64,000 bases of DNA from Malurus cyaneus samueli (taxonomy: Eukaryota > Chordata > Aves > Passeriformes > Maluridae). The stretch spans positions 1,431,547-1,495,546 of the forward strand of contig CM019219.1 in NCBI GenBank assembly GCA_009741485.1, written 5' to 3'. Every line of letters begins with the position of its first letter. Position 1 is the first letter of the stretch. The notes under the pieces were generated by a model. That model searched no databases. It was not told the DNA's origin and saw only the letters and a program-made list of their open reading frames with translations. The position numbers were made by a program, and so were the translations under genes. Below are positions 10,630 to 21,105 of the stretch, in pieces.

Positions 10630-10706
10630 ATCTATATAGGATGCATTAATGTAGTCTGAAGGTGGGACTCCATCAATTTGGGTCAAAACCACTCTGGAAT
10701 GATCAT
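10630..10706 (-). CDS. PTPRE: PTPRE exon 6 (D-Y-I-N-A-S motif)
   Basis: Acceptor after 'GGCTTTCTTTCAG', 77 bp, donor GTGAGT. It begins with the last two bases of a Tyr codon split with exon 5 and ends in phase 0. It encodes residues 170-195: the D-H-S-R-V segment, then S-D-Y-I-N-A-S-Y-I-D, a hallmark of tyrosine phosphatase domains. A noisy inverted copy lies at 39674-39749 (plus strand). Confidence 0.95.
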
Positions 10707-10926
10707 CTGAAAGAAAGCCAAGCACATTGGGAGGTTAATGAATCTGAAATATGAGATTGCCTGGCAAGGAGGAGGCCTGGGGAAGCACAGAGCTCCCAGA
10801 CAGTACATGAAAGAGCATTTCTGACCACTGAAATTGGTATTGCCTGAGCATTTCCAGCACATGAACACCAGCAGCAGCCTGCTCAGGGCCAACATTAACT
10901 GATTTAAAGGAAAGGGAATGGCTTAC

Positions 10927-11017
10927 ATGGCAGGATGTTGGGATATCTGTTCTTCTCCCTGTTTTCTTCCTTATTGGCCATTTCAAACGTTCCTTGCACA
11001 TACCCAGATGTTAAAGA
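10927..11017 (-). CDS. PTPRE: PTPRE exon 5 (K-N-R-Y phosphotyrosine-binding motif)
   Basis: Acceptor after 'GTTTTTTTCCAG', 91 bp, donor GTAAGC. The frame enters in phase 0 and leaves with one base. Residues 140-169 contain G-T-F-E-M-A-N-K-E-E-N and E-K-N-R-Y-P-N-I-L-P. The K-N-R-Y loop is the phosphotyrosine recognition loop of classical phosphatases. A broken inverted copy lies at 39355-39441. Confidence 0.95.
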
Positions 11018-12806
11018 CTGGAAAAAAACAAAAACAAAATAGAGAGTCAATGTGTTAGAAAACAAATAATTTTGACTGGCAATGGCTCAGGGAAAATTTT
11101 CCTCCAACAGAACCAAACACCAAACACTCGGGTCTGCAGGTGAGACCTGATTCCCACAGAAAAAAGGGAAGGAAAAATCTGCTGTGGGTTTTTTTACGAG
11201 CTCGAGGTGAGTTCTGCGAGAGATCAGCGAGAGTGAAGGGTGCAGATAAATTTAGTCTGGCTTAAAAAAACCCAAATAGTCATGGAGAGTGATAAATCAA
11301 AGGGAAAAACAGAGAGGAGGGGGAAGATGAGAGCAAGGAGATGCCCAGGGTGGAGATGGAAGGAGATGCCTGGAGGGAAGATCAAAGAAGGAGATGCCCA
11401 GGGTGAAAATAGAAGAAGGAGATGCCCAGGGTGGAGATGGAAGAAGGAGATGCCCAAGGTGGATTATGAGAATGAGGAGATGCCCAGGGTGAAGACAGAA
11501 GGAGGAGATGTCCATGGGGAAGGTGGAAGGAGATGCCCAGGGGAAGATGGAAAGAGATGCCCAGGGTGAAGATGGAAGGAGGAGATGCCCAGGGGAAGAT
11601 GGAAGGAGGAGATGCCCAGGGGAAGATGGAAGGAAATGCCCACTGTTCTCCACAGCTGAGAGCCACCACTGCATATGGACCAAAGCAGAACAGGATTTCA
11701 GGAATTTCCTTTAACTGAACTCCAAACCCCCCCAGTGTCACTGTTTTACCCCACTCAGGTGAAATCCCAGCGGGTTGGGAAGGCACAGCCCCTTCTCTCC
11801 ACCCTGCAGCTCCTGGTTTGAGTCACACAGGGCACGGAAAAACACGCTCAGGGAGGGCATGGCTGGCAGAGAGGGGCTGGAACTGCCCTAAAAACTGTGA
11901 CAGGGCTGTCAGGGTGAGCCAGGAACAGAGGGGGATCCTCCACCACAGAGCAAACAGTGCCCTGCATTCCTGGGCTTGGTCTGTTGGGGGTTTTGTGCCC
12001 CTTGAAGCTGTGAAAGCACCAGAAAGGACGTTCAGAGAGGGTTGGGCTTTCAGCAGGCTGCTCAATGCCTGAGCTGAATGGAGCTCAGGGCTGCTTATCA
12101 GCCCAGTCTGCTGATTTAAATATATTTATGATTTATGAGACACCCAAGCTGGATTTTGGTGTGAAAATAAATAATGGGAGGGGACCCTGCCCATAGCAGG
12201 ATGATCTTGAAGCTCCTCCCAACCCAAACCCTTCTGTGATTCTATGAAATAATTACATCTTTAAATCAAATTTCTTCAAACTGAAGTCAGGCACCAAATT
12301 CTCAATTAACAATTAAAGAACTTCTGCATTTTTAAGTGAAAAATGCATGGAAAAATAATTATTTTGGGCCAAATCCCCCCCTCCACCCTCTGCTGCTGAC
12401 CCCTGCAAGGTTTTGGCACCCTCCCTGTGCTCTGAGCAGGGCAGAGCCCGGCTCCTGCCCCACCCAGTGAGGATGTGATTCACTCAGGATGCTCCTCCTC
12501 ATCACCCCCATCACGAGGGGCTGAGTCCTGCTGCCTCTGGCTCACTCTGACCTGTCCCCAAACCCCAGTGAAGCTGTGAGAGGCTCAATCCACCCAGGAC
12601 CAGCACATTTCCTCCTTTTTTAGCACCGAGTGAGCCACAGGGACACCTCAATCAAGCCAGAATCAAAAATCCAAAACTCCTACAGGAAGCTTTTCAGTAA
12701 AAAATCGAGGCAATAATCCCAGACTTCCAACATCCAGCTTCCATTAGGGAAGATATTTTTGTTCCCCCCCTGCCCCGTTTTTGGCCATCCACGTGTAAAA
12801 ACTTAC
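11018..12806 (-). other. PTPRE: PTPRE intron between exons 4 and 5
   Basis: About 1.8 kb. It contains the minisatellite at 11325-11640, a CR1 tail at about 12170-12255 and, from 11831, the start of the segment directly duplicated at 1. The rest is unremarkable non-coding sequence. Confidence 0.8.
11325..11640. repeat. About 24-bp purine-rich minisatellite
   Basis: Tandem units contain 'GGAGATGCCCAGGG', followed by 'GAAGATGGAAGG' or 'TGGAGATGGAAGA', with a mix of lengths around 24-27 bp. The plus strand is purine-rich, so the PTPRE sense strand is pyrimidine-rich. A noisy inverted copy is at about 38690-39020. Open frames in both directions follow the repeat and are not coding. Confidence 0.93.
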
Positions 12807-12943
12807 ATTGAACTCCTCCCTGAAGAGTTTCCCTTCGTCTGCCGAGCGTATCCGAATTTCCTCCTCCAAGTTTTCCACTGGGATGGGGAAATACTTCTTG
12901 GGGCCCGAGGGAGATCTGCTGAGCAGCATGACCCGTTGCTGTT
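12807..12943 (-). CDS. PTPRE: PTPRE exon 4: start of phosphatase domain 1
   Basis: Acceptor after 'TTGTCCTGACAG', 137 bp, donor GTAAGT. The first two bases complete a Glu codon split with exon 3, giving E-Q-Q-R-V-M-L-L-S-R. Residues 95-139 include G-P-K-K-Y-F-P-I-P and I-R-I-R-S-A-D, the helical N-terminus of domain 1, ending F-R-E-E-F-N. Met99 lies in the region where mammalian PTPRE is reported to use internal initiation for a shorter cytosolic form; whether that happens here cannot be seen. Copy A (976-1111) has a 1-bp deletion. Confidence 0.95.
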
Positions 12944-13261
12944 CTGTCAGGACAAGGGCAGTGTGTGTTAAGGGATATCCAGAGCAAGAAATTCCAGCTA
13001 CAAATTAATCTGGATGCTGGAAAATGCCAAACTTCTCCCATACAACTCCACTTGGTGATAAAGCAGATTTAAAGGAAATAAAAAAACAAACTGTAGGCCA
13101 AGTGTTGGTGAAAGGAATGGTTTTTGTGTTGATACTGAATTAAAATGTGACTGAGTTTTTTTCAGAAAAGGAGAAGTTTCTCTCTGCTCGCAGGACAGGC
13201 ACTGCAGAGGCAGCTTTTAGCACCAAGGAGATGCTGTGAGATTGTTTCATTTCAACGGGAA

Positions 13262-13500
13262 AAAAATCCCCTCAAAAAAAACCCAACAAAACAAAACAAA
13301 CCAAACACCCCGCAAAACCCAAAACAACCAACAAAAAATCCAAAACAAAACCCCAAGAAAAAAAAAAACCAAAAAACCAAAGAAAGTCAAAGAGCCAAAC
13401 ACAATAACAACAACAACAATAATAACAATGTTAATAATAGCAATAGTAATAGTAAATAATAATAATAATATATAGTAGTAATAATTATAATGATAATAAA
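13262..13500. repeat. A/C-rich low-complexity tract and AAC/AAT microsatellite (A')
   Basis: Counterpart of 1436-1670. The triplet part is longer and includes an extra TAG/TAA stretch, so length differs between the two copies as expected for an unstable microsatellite or for sequencing slippage. Confidence 0.85.
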
Positions 13501-14133
13501 GTCTCTTTAACTTGTCAGCCAGCAGAAACTGTGCCCCAAGAGGAGCTGCCCCGCTGTGCCCAAGCCCTGGCCCAGCAGGAAGTTGATGGGTATTTTTAGG
13601 GTTTTGCCTTTCCCTCTGACTGCCACCCTCTAACTCAGCCATGGCTTGACACGTGGCCAAGTGGAGCTGGCACAAAGCAGGGGCTGATTTATCTGTAACT
13701 GTGTCTTTTTCTTGCACAGGTTTGTGGGGTTTGAGCTGGGCCCCACAGAGGAGCCAGCCCCGTGGGTGGAAACCAACCCAGCACAGCTCAAACCAGTGGG
13801 AAACGCTTTTAACTCCTCTGAGGGTTTGATTTTAGTGCTTCTGGCTCCAAACTGCCCCGTTTCAGCCCCCTGCTTCACCTTGAGAAAGCACCCAGTGAAT
13901 TCACAAAAAATTCAGGGCTTTTCTCCCCCATTTTAAGAAGAAATGTGAACATAAACATCACGGTGTCAGAAATTCGGATCTCTGATAAAACATTTCCAAA
14001 GAGCCCAGGCAAGTTTTACACAGAAACGTTTGCTGATCACAACTTAAAGTGAAACTTATTTAAAACCAGCAGCCGGAAGGTCAGGTTTTATATAGACTGC
14101 TTTAATATGGATTTCTAAATATGGATCTCTATC

Positions 14134-14250
14134 CCAAGGCCAGTTTGGATGGGACAGCCAAGCATTGGAAGGTGTCCCTGGCCATGGCACGAGGGTTGGA
14201 ACTGGATGAGCTTTAAAGTCCCTTCCAACCCAAATTGTTTGTGATTGCAT
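14134..14250 (+). mobile_element. CR1 LINE 3' end fragment (A')
   Basis: Same fragment as 2296-2412. This copy reads 'GTCCCTTCCAACCCAAATTG', closer to the CR1 consensus than copy A. Confidence 0.8.
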
Positions 14251-14383
14251 TTTTTTAAAACTACTTTAACAACAACTCTGCCACTTAGATTATAAATAAA
14301 ACAAACGTGAGAGAGTAATTCTGGATTAAAGTTGTGTGCACACACAAACAAAAGGGAGAGTTTGGAAGCAAATCTCTCCATAC

Positions 14384-14457
14384 CTTGCTCTTCCAAGATC
14401 CCATTCGGCATCTTTTTGTCACCGGAGGTCACCACGGCTTTCCTGTGCCTCCTGAAC
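14384..14457 (-). CDS. PTPRE: PTPRE exon 3: basic juxtamembrane segment
   Basis: Acceptor after 'TCTCCTTTCAG', 74 bp, donor GTATGG. The first base completes an Arg codon from exon 2 and the last base starts a Glu codon finished in exon 4. Residues 69-94 start with R-F-R-R-H-R-K, a positively charged stop-transfer stretch on the cytoplasmic side, followed by D-K-K-M-P-N-G-I-L-E-E-Q. That motif matches PTPRE and helps to separate it from PTPRA. Confidence 0.95.
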
Positions 14458-14499
14458 CTGAAAGGAGACACTGTGTCAACCTGGCAGCCCTGGCAGGAG

Positions 14500-15905
14500 A
14501 AACCCAGTGTTTCCCCCAGCCCTTTCCACCAACCATGGGATCCTGGAGAAACCCAACATTTCCAGCAACCATGTAATCCTAGAGAAACTCAGCATTTCCA
14601 TTGATCATGTAATCCTAGAGAAACCCAACATTTCCACCAACCCTTTTCACCAACCATGTAATCCTAAAGGAATCCAACATTTCCCCCCAACCCTTTCCAA
14701 CAACCACATAATCCTAGAGCAACCGAATGTTTCCCCCAGCCCTTTCCACCAACCACGGGATCCCAGAGAAACCCAGCATTTCCACCGATCATGTGATCCT
14801 AGAGAAACCCAACGTTTTCCTTAGCCCTTTCCACCAACCATGTAATCCTAGAGAAATCAAACATTTCCCTCCAACCCTTTCCACTGATAATATAATCCTA
14901 GAGGAACCCAGCGTTTCCCTCCAACCCTTACACCGACCATGTAATCCTGAAGAAACTTAGAATTTCCTCTAATCCTTTTCACCCTTTTCAGCCATTTAAT
15001 CCGAGAGGAACACAACATTTCCCCCAACCCTTTTCACCAATCATGTAATCCTAGAGAAACTCAGCATTTCCCCCCAGCCCTTTCCACCAACCACACAATC
15101 CTAGAGGAACTCAGTGTTTCCCCCAGCCCTTTCCACCCACCAGGTAATCCTGGAGAAACCCAGCATTTCCACTGATCATGTAATCCTAGAGGAAAACAAC
15201 ATTTCCCCAAACCCTTTTCACCAACCATGTAATCCTAGAGAAACACATTGCCCCCCGGCCCTTTCCACCTACCACATAATCTAAGAAAAACTCAGCATTT
15301 CCCCCAGCTCTTTTCACCGACCACGTAATCCTGAAAAAACCAAACATTTCCCCCAAACCCTTTTCACCAACCTACATAATCCTAGAGGAATCCAGTGTTT
15401 CCCTCAACCCTTTTCACCGACCATGTAATCCTACAGGAACCCAACATTTTCCCCAACCCTTTTCACCAATCATGTAATCCTAGAGAAACTCAGCATTTTC
15501 CCCAAACCCTTTCCACCAACCCACATAATCCTAGAGGAACTCAGTGTTTCCCCCATCCCTTTTCACCAACCATGTAATCCTAGAGGGACCCAACGTTTTT
15601 CTCAGCCCTTTCCACTGAGCATGCAATTTTGGAGAAACTCAGCATTTCCCCCAATCCCTTTTACCAACCACACAATCCTAGAGAAACACAACATTTTCCC
15701 CAACCATGTAATCCTAGAGGAGCCCAGTGTTTCCCCCAGCCCTTTCCACCGACCACATAATCCTAGAAAAACTCAACATTTCCCCAACCCTTTTCAACAA
15801 CCACACAAATCTAGAGAAACACAACATTTCCCCCAACCATGTAATCCTAGAGGAGCCCAGTGTTTCTCCCAGTCCTTTCCACCCACCAGGTAATCCTGGA
15901 GAAGC
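14500..15905. repeat. 36/49-bp minisatellite filling the intron between exons 2 and 3 (A')
   Basis: Roughly 1.4 kb of tandem units in an intron of only about 1575 bp (14458-16031). Units are 36 bp, or 49 bp when a 13-bp 'CAACCCTTTTCAC'-type block is inserted. The core is 'CATGTAATCCTAGAGAAAC'. The PTPRE sense strand is G-rich (GGGTTGG, GGGG and GGAAAGGG motifs). The array starts about 43 bp 5' of the exon-3 acceptor on the sense strand, so the branch-point region lies at its edge. Copies: 2660-4110, and inverted and degraded at about 34300-35755. Confidence 0.96.
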
Positions 15906-16031
15906 TCTTTCTGTTCATGCTGGCAGCGGGCACGGTTCCTCTGCGGCCCCGCAGCCGCCGCCTCCCCTTTGGCTGCCGTGGGAGGGCTCAGGGGACGGGG
16001 CTGAGCTCTGCCCGGCCCCACCAACACCCAC

Positions 16032-16134
16032 CTGAAAAAATACCCCGCCAGCACCACGAAAATGAGCACCACCAGCACCAGGATCAGCAGGGACGTCAGC
16101 AGCTCCTTGTGCAGGCTGTTCTCCTCGGTGGAGT
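16032..16134 (-). CDS. PTPRE: PTPRE exon 2: ectodomain end and transmembrane span
   Basis: Acceptor after 'CCTTCCCTCCGCAG', 103 bp, donor GTGGGT. The two leading bases (AC) complete codon 35 with the A from exon 1, giving Asn35 and so an N-S-T glycosylation sequon across the splice junction. A 23-residue span (46-68) rich in Leu, Val and Ile and ending A-G-Y-F-F forms the single membrane helix. The ectodomain is only about 25 residues after signal cleavage, which fits PTPRE, the receptor phosphatase with the shortest known ectodomain type. Duplicates: 4243-4345 and a frameshifted one at about 34039-34149. Confidence 0.94.
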
Positions 16135-16904
16135 CTGCGGAGGGAAGGCAGGAAATGTGGGATATGGGATGTGGGTTTCTTTATCTGCTCCGTGCATTGA
16201 AAATTTTACCTCTCCTCACTGAAAGTACCAGAATTACAAAGCTCAAATCAGAAGTTCAAAATTTTTTTTTTTCTGGTTTTTCCCCCCTTTCAAAAGCATA
16301 GCCGAACTAGTGCCGCTGAGAAAATCGAGGGTATTTTCTGGAATGGCTGGTTAAACAATTTACTGTAGTCAGAGAAGGCTGAATGGGTATTAAGCTGAAA
16401 ATGAAACCCATTTAAAGGTTTGCTGCAATGCCCCTATGAACATCGGCTGCTCCTCAACCAGAAATCACCCCAAAAATACCTTTCACAGAAATTTTATTGA
16501 GTTATATTCTATAGAAATAGAAAAATGAGCAGGAATAATGACATTTTCCTCAAAGAACATGTCTGTTGTATCTGGTACAAACTCGGAGTTCACCCTTCTG
16601 CTCACAGCGTTTTGTGGATGTGCCTCTATACCTTTCACTTTCATTTTGCTTCTGTAACCTTTTAGTTCTGCTAAATAATTCAGTGCAGAACAGATTAAAA
16701 TCATTAAAAACCCAACATGTTTTATTTAAGGAAGCCAAAACCCAGCCTGAACCTTCAGCGAGCAGAACACAAAACCACCACAACCGCTTTTCCAAAATTA
16801 AGGCAATTTCTGTCGCCGCTCATGTTTTAAACTTTTTTTCCCTTTTAAATGACATTTACAAGCTTCTAATGAGCTTTTTAACCATTCACTCTTTGAGAGT
16901 TGAG

Positions 16905-17145
16905 AGATGGAAGGGTTGGATGGGATATTGGGAAAGAATTTTTGGCTGGGAAGGTGGTGGGGGTTGGGATGGAATTCCCAAAGAAGCTGTGGCTGCCCCT
17001 GGATCCCTGGAAATGTCCAAGGCCAGGCTGGATGGAGCTTGGAGCAGCCTGGGACAGTGGAAGGTGTCCCTGACCATGGCAGGGGTGCAATGGGATGATT
17101 TTTAAGGTGCCTTCCAACCCAAATCAGTCTGGGATTCAATAAAAT
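16905..17145 (+). mobile_element. CR1 LINE 3' fragment (A')
   Basis: Counterpart of 5120-5360. The CR1 blocks are slightly cleaner here, for example 'GAATTCCCAAAGAAGCTGTG' and 'GGCCAGGCTGGATGG', so copy A carries errors in this stretch. Confidence 0.9.
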
Positions 17146-19784
17146 ACTTAAGAGTCCATAACACCTGTGATAATTCAAGACGGAATCTTGTGGACCACAA
17201 AAAGACCCAGAATTGAGGGCTGCAAACCCATTTGGGCCTTGGGAGCAGCTGGAAACTCTCTGGGTGCTCAACCAGGAAAAAAATTCCTTTGGAGGCACGG
17301 GTGAGCTGGGGACACATGGGGAACAAAGGTCTCGTCAGTCAGGATCGTAACCCAGAGCTGGAGAAGGCAATAAAACACACGGGAGATGACATTAAAGTGG
17401 AGTTTGAAGATAAAAGTGACAGGCATGACAAAATCGTAATCAGAAGCCACAGTTTGGCAGGGTTTCAGGAAATCCCTCTTGGAAGGAGTGTCTGGATGAA
17501 GATGAATCACCGGCGAACACTTTCTGTGCCGTGTTTGGCAACTCCACCTGCAGCCTGGGATACAAACACCACAAATCCCTTTTTTTGTCCATCACAGACA
17601 AAATGGAGCTGCTATGATGCAGGAATGAATTTTGCATTTTTTCTTTTCTATATTTGTAACTTTTCCTGACCCTTTTCCCCAGCTGGAAGGCCAAACACAT
17701 CCCAGAGCTCCCAGCCCAATCCCATCTTGGTTCTTCCTGGGAACCAAGAGGTCTTTGAGATCCATTTCCATAACCAAGGAGAGCTGGGACTAAAGATGGG
17801 GAGCTCCAGAGAAAGGGTTTGTCCTGGGGGAATTACATCACTACTTGTCCTCCTAGTTGGTGCTTTTTATCAATTATGCTAATTTTCTAAAATCTACCAA
17901 ACTGCATTCACCACTATGGGGGGGCTTTTATGGATATCCTTCCATAACTGCCCCAGAACCCCAATAAAAATCCACTTTTATATCACTTCTATACTAAAAT
18001 CATCTCGAGTTTCATTTCTAAGCTAAAAAAGACAACTTCAGCTCACTTCTGGAGTTCAGAAATGTCAGCCTTGGGATCCTGCAGGATTTGGGGTTTGTGT
18101 CTGTGCTCTTTGGTTCTGTGACAACACCCACAGCACAGCGGGGGGAGAACAAGTCTGCATCACGAGGGAATTAAAATTCCCCTCAGCCCATTACACAGCA
18201 AAAAAAAAACCCCAATCTGCCTTTCACAGAATTGCTGCACCATTTTGGGGGTGTCTTTGGAGAAGTGATTCCCAGGCACACACTGAAAGCTCAATCCAAG
18301 CCAGGAGAAGTTGAACCTTCTGCCAAATTACAGCCCCATCTCATCAGCCGAGGACAGAGCACCCCACCATGACTGAGACAATTCTCTGTCCTGAAATCTC
18401 ACCTCTCCTCCCACCATTTCCCGAGGAAATGAGGTCAAAACCCACAAAAAGTCCCTTCATCTTTGTGCCTGGGCATATCTGGTCCCAAATCCTCACAGCT
18501 GCTCACCAATAGCATCACCCCTGCACAGCCTGTGAGCGAGGCATGGTGTGGTTTCATTTTTTTCATTTTACTGTATTTTTTTCTTATCAGTAAATTTATA
18601 AATGTAGCCCAAAAATTGCATGAGAAGGTTTAAAACTGCGCTCAGACCTTTGCAGACTCAGAGGCTGAAAGGTCTCTGGCCAACACAGCTGTCTCCAGAC
18701 CAAGGTATGGTTTAAGGGGAGACTGAAACAAAGGCCTGCAATAATTTTTTAACCCCTGCTGCTTCCAAAATTGACGACTGAACCATGGGAGTGAATGGGT
18801 GCAGGAGAGGAAAACCCTCCAGAGCACAAAAACCTTTCCTCTGCTCCCACTGCAAGAGCTGGGACCCAAACCTGCTGGGATTTCTGTTCACAGCCAGCCA
18901 AAAATACCCAGGGGTGTTGTTTAGAGATAAAATGAAATTATATAAAATGAAATAATGATGTCAATATTACCAGAAGAGGGGCACTGTCACCAGGAGGATG
19001 TGCAGCCCCTTGTGCTCCCCTGGCACCCAGCAGGGCTGACCCAGGGCTGTCCCTGGCCCATTCCTGGTGCTGCTGGTCCACAGGTCCTCCTGGAAGTTCA
19101 TCCCCATCTCCTACAGGGCTGGGGTGTTCCCACTCTCCAGATGGGTCAAACACCAGGAAAAAGGGAATTTACAGCAGCCTGTGCACATCAGCAGCTGCTC
19201 CGTGATCCTGCCCTCCAAACTTTGCTTTTCTCCATCCTTGAATCAGTTCCTTTGCATTTTTGAGTAAAACGGCCCATGAATAAAAGTGTGATTAAAACAC
19301 TTTTTCTCCCCCCACCAAAGCAATCCTTAATCCTGAAATTATTCTGGTGAGAGACAGAACAAAATCTTGTTTATCCGAGCACAGGAGAGACCCCACAACA
19401 ACCAACTCCATGCCCAGCTCTGAACTTCTTTTTATAAAACAGAGATAGCACAAACAAATGCCCAACAGGGGATATGACAAAATCCACATTAAACCCTCCC
19501 AGGCTATTTTGGGGAGAGAAAACCCCCAGCCTGCCACGCCTTGGCTGCAGGAAGGAAGCGGCTGATGGGCAGCTGATAACCAGGAGACCTGCTTGGTGCA
19601 AGGCACAAACCCAAATCAGAGAAAAATGTTAAATAAAGGAAGGGGAAAGGGAAAAAGACAGGTAGGGGAGGGAAACCTGCAGCCACAGCCAGCAGGAAAC
19701 AGGAGGTGAAGAGCAGGAAATGCAGGTTTAACATCTCAGAGCTGAATGGCACTCAGCACAGCCCACCTGGCACTGCGGGCACAG

Positions 19785-19850
19785 AATCCCTGAGCACTCG
19801 GGGCTGGAGGGACCTTTAAATGTCACCAGTGCAGCCCCCATCCCCAAACC
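19785..19850 (-). mobile_element. Short CR1 3' tail
   Basis: On the plus strand 'CACAGAATCCCTGAGC' is followed by 'CTGGAGGGACCTTTAAATG', a CR1 terminus in reverse orientation. The inverted counterpart lies near 30285-30350. Confidence 0.55.
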
Positions 19851-20049
19851 ACCTCCTTCTGAAATTCTGAATTTCAAACCAATTCCTGGAATGGAGACTG
19901 TGCCAGCAGAGCATCCCTCTGGCATTTAAACACCGAGTGAAACGAGCCAGGCTCCTTCTCTGTAACTCCATTTTCTGATGCTGCCTCATTTTTTCCGTGA
20001 AACAACCACACAGCCTCGCGAGGTGGACCCACCTCTGGCTCCCTTCTGG

Positions 20050-20510
20050 CTCTGACAGAATCCCCAAATGGTTTGGACTGGAAAGGACCTTAAAAATCCC
20101 ACCCAGTGCCACCCCTGCCATGGCAGGGACACCTCCCATTGTCCCAGAGAATGGGACAATGTCCAGCCTGGCCTTGGGCACTCAAAGGGATCCAGGGGCA
20201 GCCACAGCTTCTCTGGGCACCCTGTGCCAGGGCTGCCCACCCTACAGGGAACAATTCCTGCCCAAAATCCCATCTAAACCTCCCCACTTTCAGCTCAAAG
20301 CCATTCCCTGTGTCCTGTCCCTCCATCCCTTGTCTCCACTCCCTCTCCAGCTCTCCTGGGGCCCCTTTAGACATCCAAAGGCCACACTTAGGGTCACCCC
20401 AAAGCTTCTCCTGTCCAGGCTGAACAATCCCAGCTCTCCCAGCCCTTGCCCAGCAGAGCTGCTCCATCCCTCTGCCCATCCTGCTGCCTCCAACAGCTTC
20501 TGGTCCTTCT
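20050..20510 (-). mobile_element. CR1 LINE fragment, about 460 bp
   Basis: One of the longest CR1 pieces here. Reverse-strand blocks include 'TGGAAAGGACCTTAAAAATC', 'CCATGGCAGGGACACCTCCC', 'GGGCAGCCACAGCTTCTCTG', 'TCCCTCTCCAGCTCTCCTGG' and 'TCCTGTCCAGGCTGAACAAT'. The inverted, degraded copy is at about 29640-30070. Confidence 0.95.
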
Positions 20511-20769
20511 CGTGCCAAAACCCCAGAGCTGGACATGGAGTCTGGGGTGGGATCTCTCCAGAGGGAAGCAATCTCCTTTTCAGACTCCCACTGACCTGCT
20601 GGAAGTTAAACCAGGCCTAAACAGGCTCCCAAAGCTGCCCCATTTCCTGCTTTTCAACCTGCAGCTGCTCTGCTCGATTCCTTCCCCACCAACGTTCCGA
20701 CCCCAGTGGTGGGATGGAATCGTGAGGATTCCCAGGTACCAACCCCAAAACACTCCTGGAGTAAATATC

Positions 20770-21035
20770 ACTGAAATGTAAACATTTGGAAAGGCATTTA
20801 AAGGTTTACAACCAACTCCCAGGCTGCTTTCACATTGCAACGGCTCAACGAGTAAAAATGCAAGAGGAAGTAAAACAATGCAGGCGATGATTAATGCCGG
20901 AGAACTCACAAATATTTGAATTACCAGCACTTACGGGAATGTCACGGGCAATATCGTGAATAAACAGCCTGGAACAAGCAGCTGAGAGCATTAGGGTGTA
21001 GCTACTGGAAATACACATTTATTTATGCAAATCCT
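20770..21035. promoter_or_regulatory. Candidate conserved non-coding element (tentative)
   Basis: A unique, repeat-free stretch of intron with balanced composition and an octamer-type 'ATGCAAAT' at 21025-21032, flanked by CR1 pieces. It reads almost unchanged in the inverted copy (about 29115-29400). Lack of repeats and motif content only make it a candidate enhancer; no conservation data are available here. Confidence 0.2.
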
Positions 21036-21049
21036 AATAAATATTGGAA

Positions 21050-21105
21050 GTCGGAACTCGGTGGTTCCTTCCAACCCAAACCGTTCTGTGGTTTGATGGT
21101 TTGTA
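21050..21105 (+). mobile_element. Short CR1 3' tail
   Basis: 'GGTTCCTTCCAACCCAAACC' followed by 'GTTCTGTGGTTTGATGG' is a CR1 terminus. The inverted counterpart is at about 29040-29105. Confidence 0.6.

Larger units (their letters stand above)
12944..14383 (-). other. PTPRE: PTPRE intron between exons 3 and 4
   Basis: About 1.4 kb. It holds an A/C-rich and AAC/AAT/TAG microsatellite tract at 13262-13500 and a CR1 3' end at about 14134-14250. No exon was found. Confidence 0.8.
11831..18480. repeat. Direct duplicate copy A' (partner of 1-6811)
   Basis: Collinear with 1-6811. This copy lies in the correct order with the other PTPRE exons and has an intact exon 4, so it is the better model for the gene. 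From about 17890 to 18480 it becomes shorter than copy A by scattered single-base losses, which looks like poor consensus near a join. Confidence 0.9.

Noticed and set aside
20580..20930. A hydrophobic open frame of 116 residues, repeated in the inverted arm at 29215-29538
   Set aside because: Both copies exist because of the inverted duplication. The frame runs into a CR1 fragment and shows no known domain or splice support.
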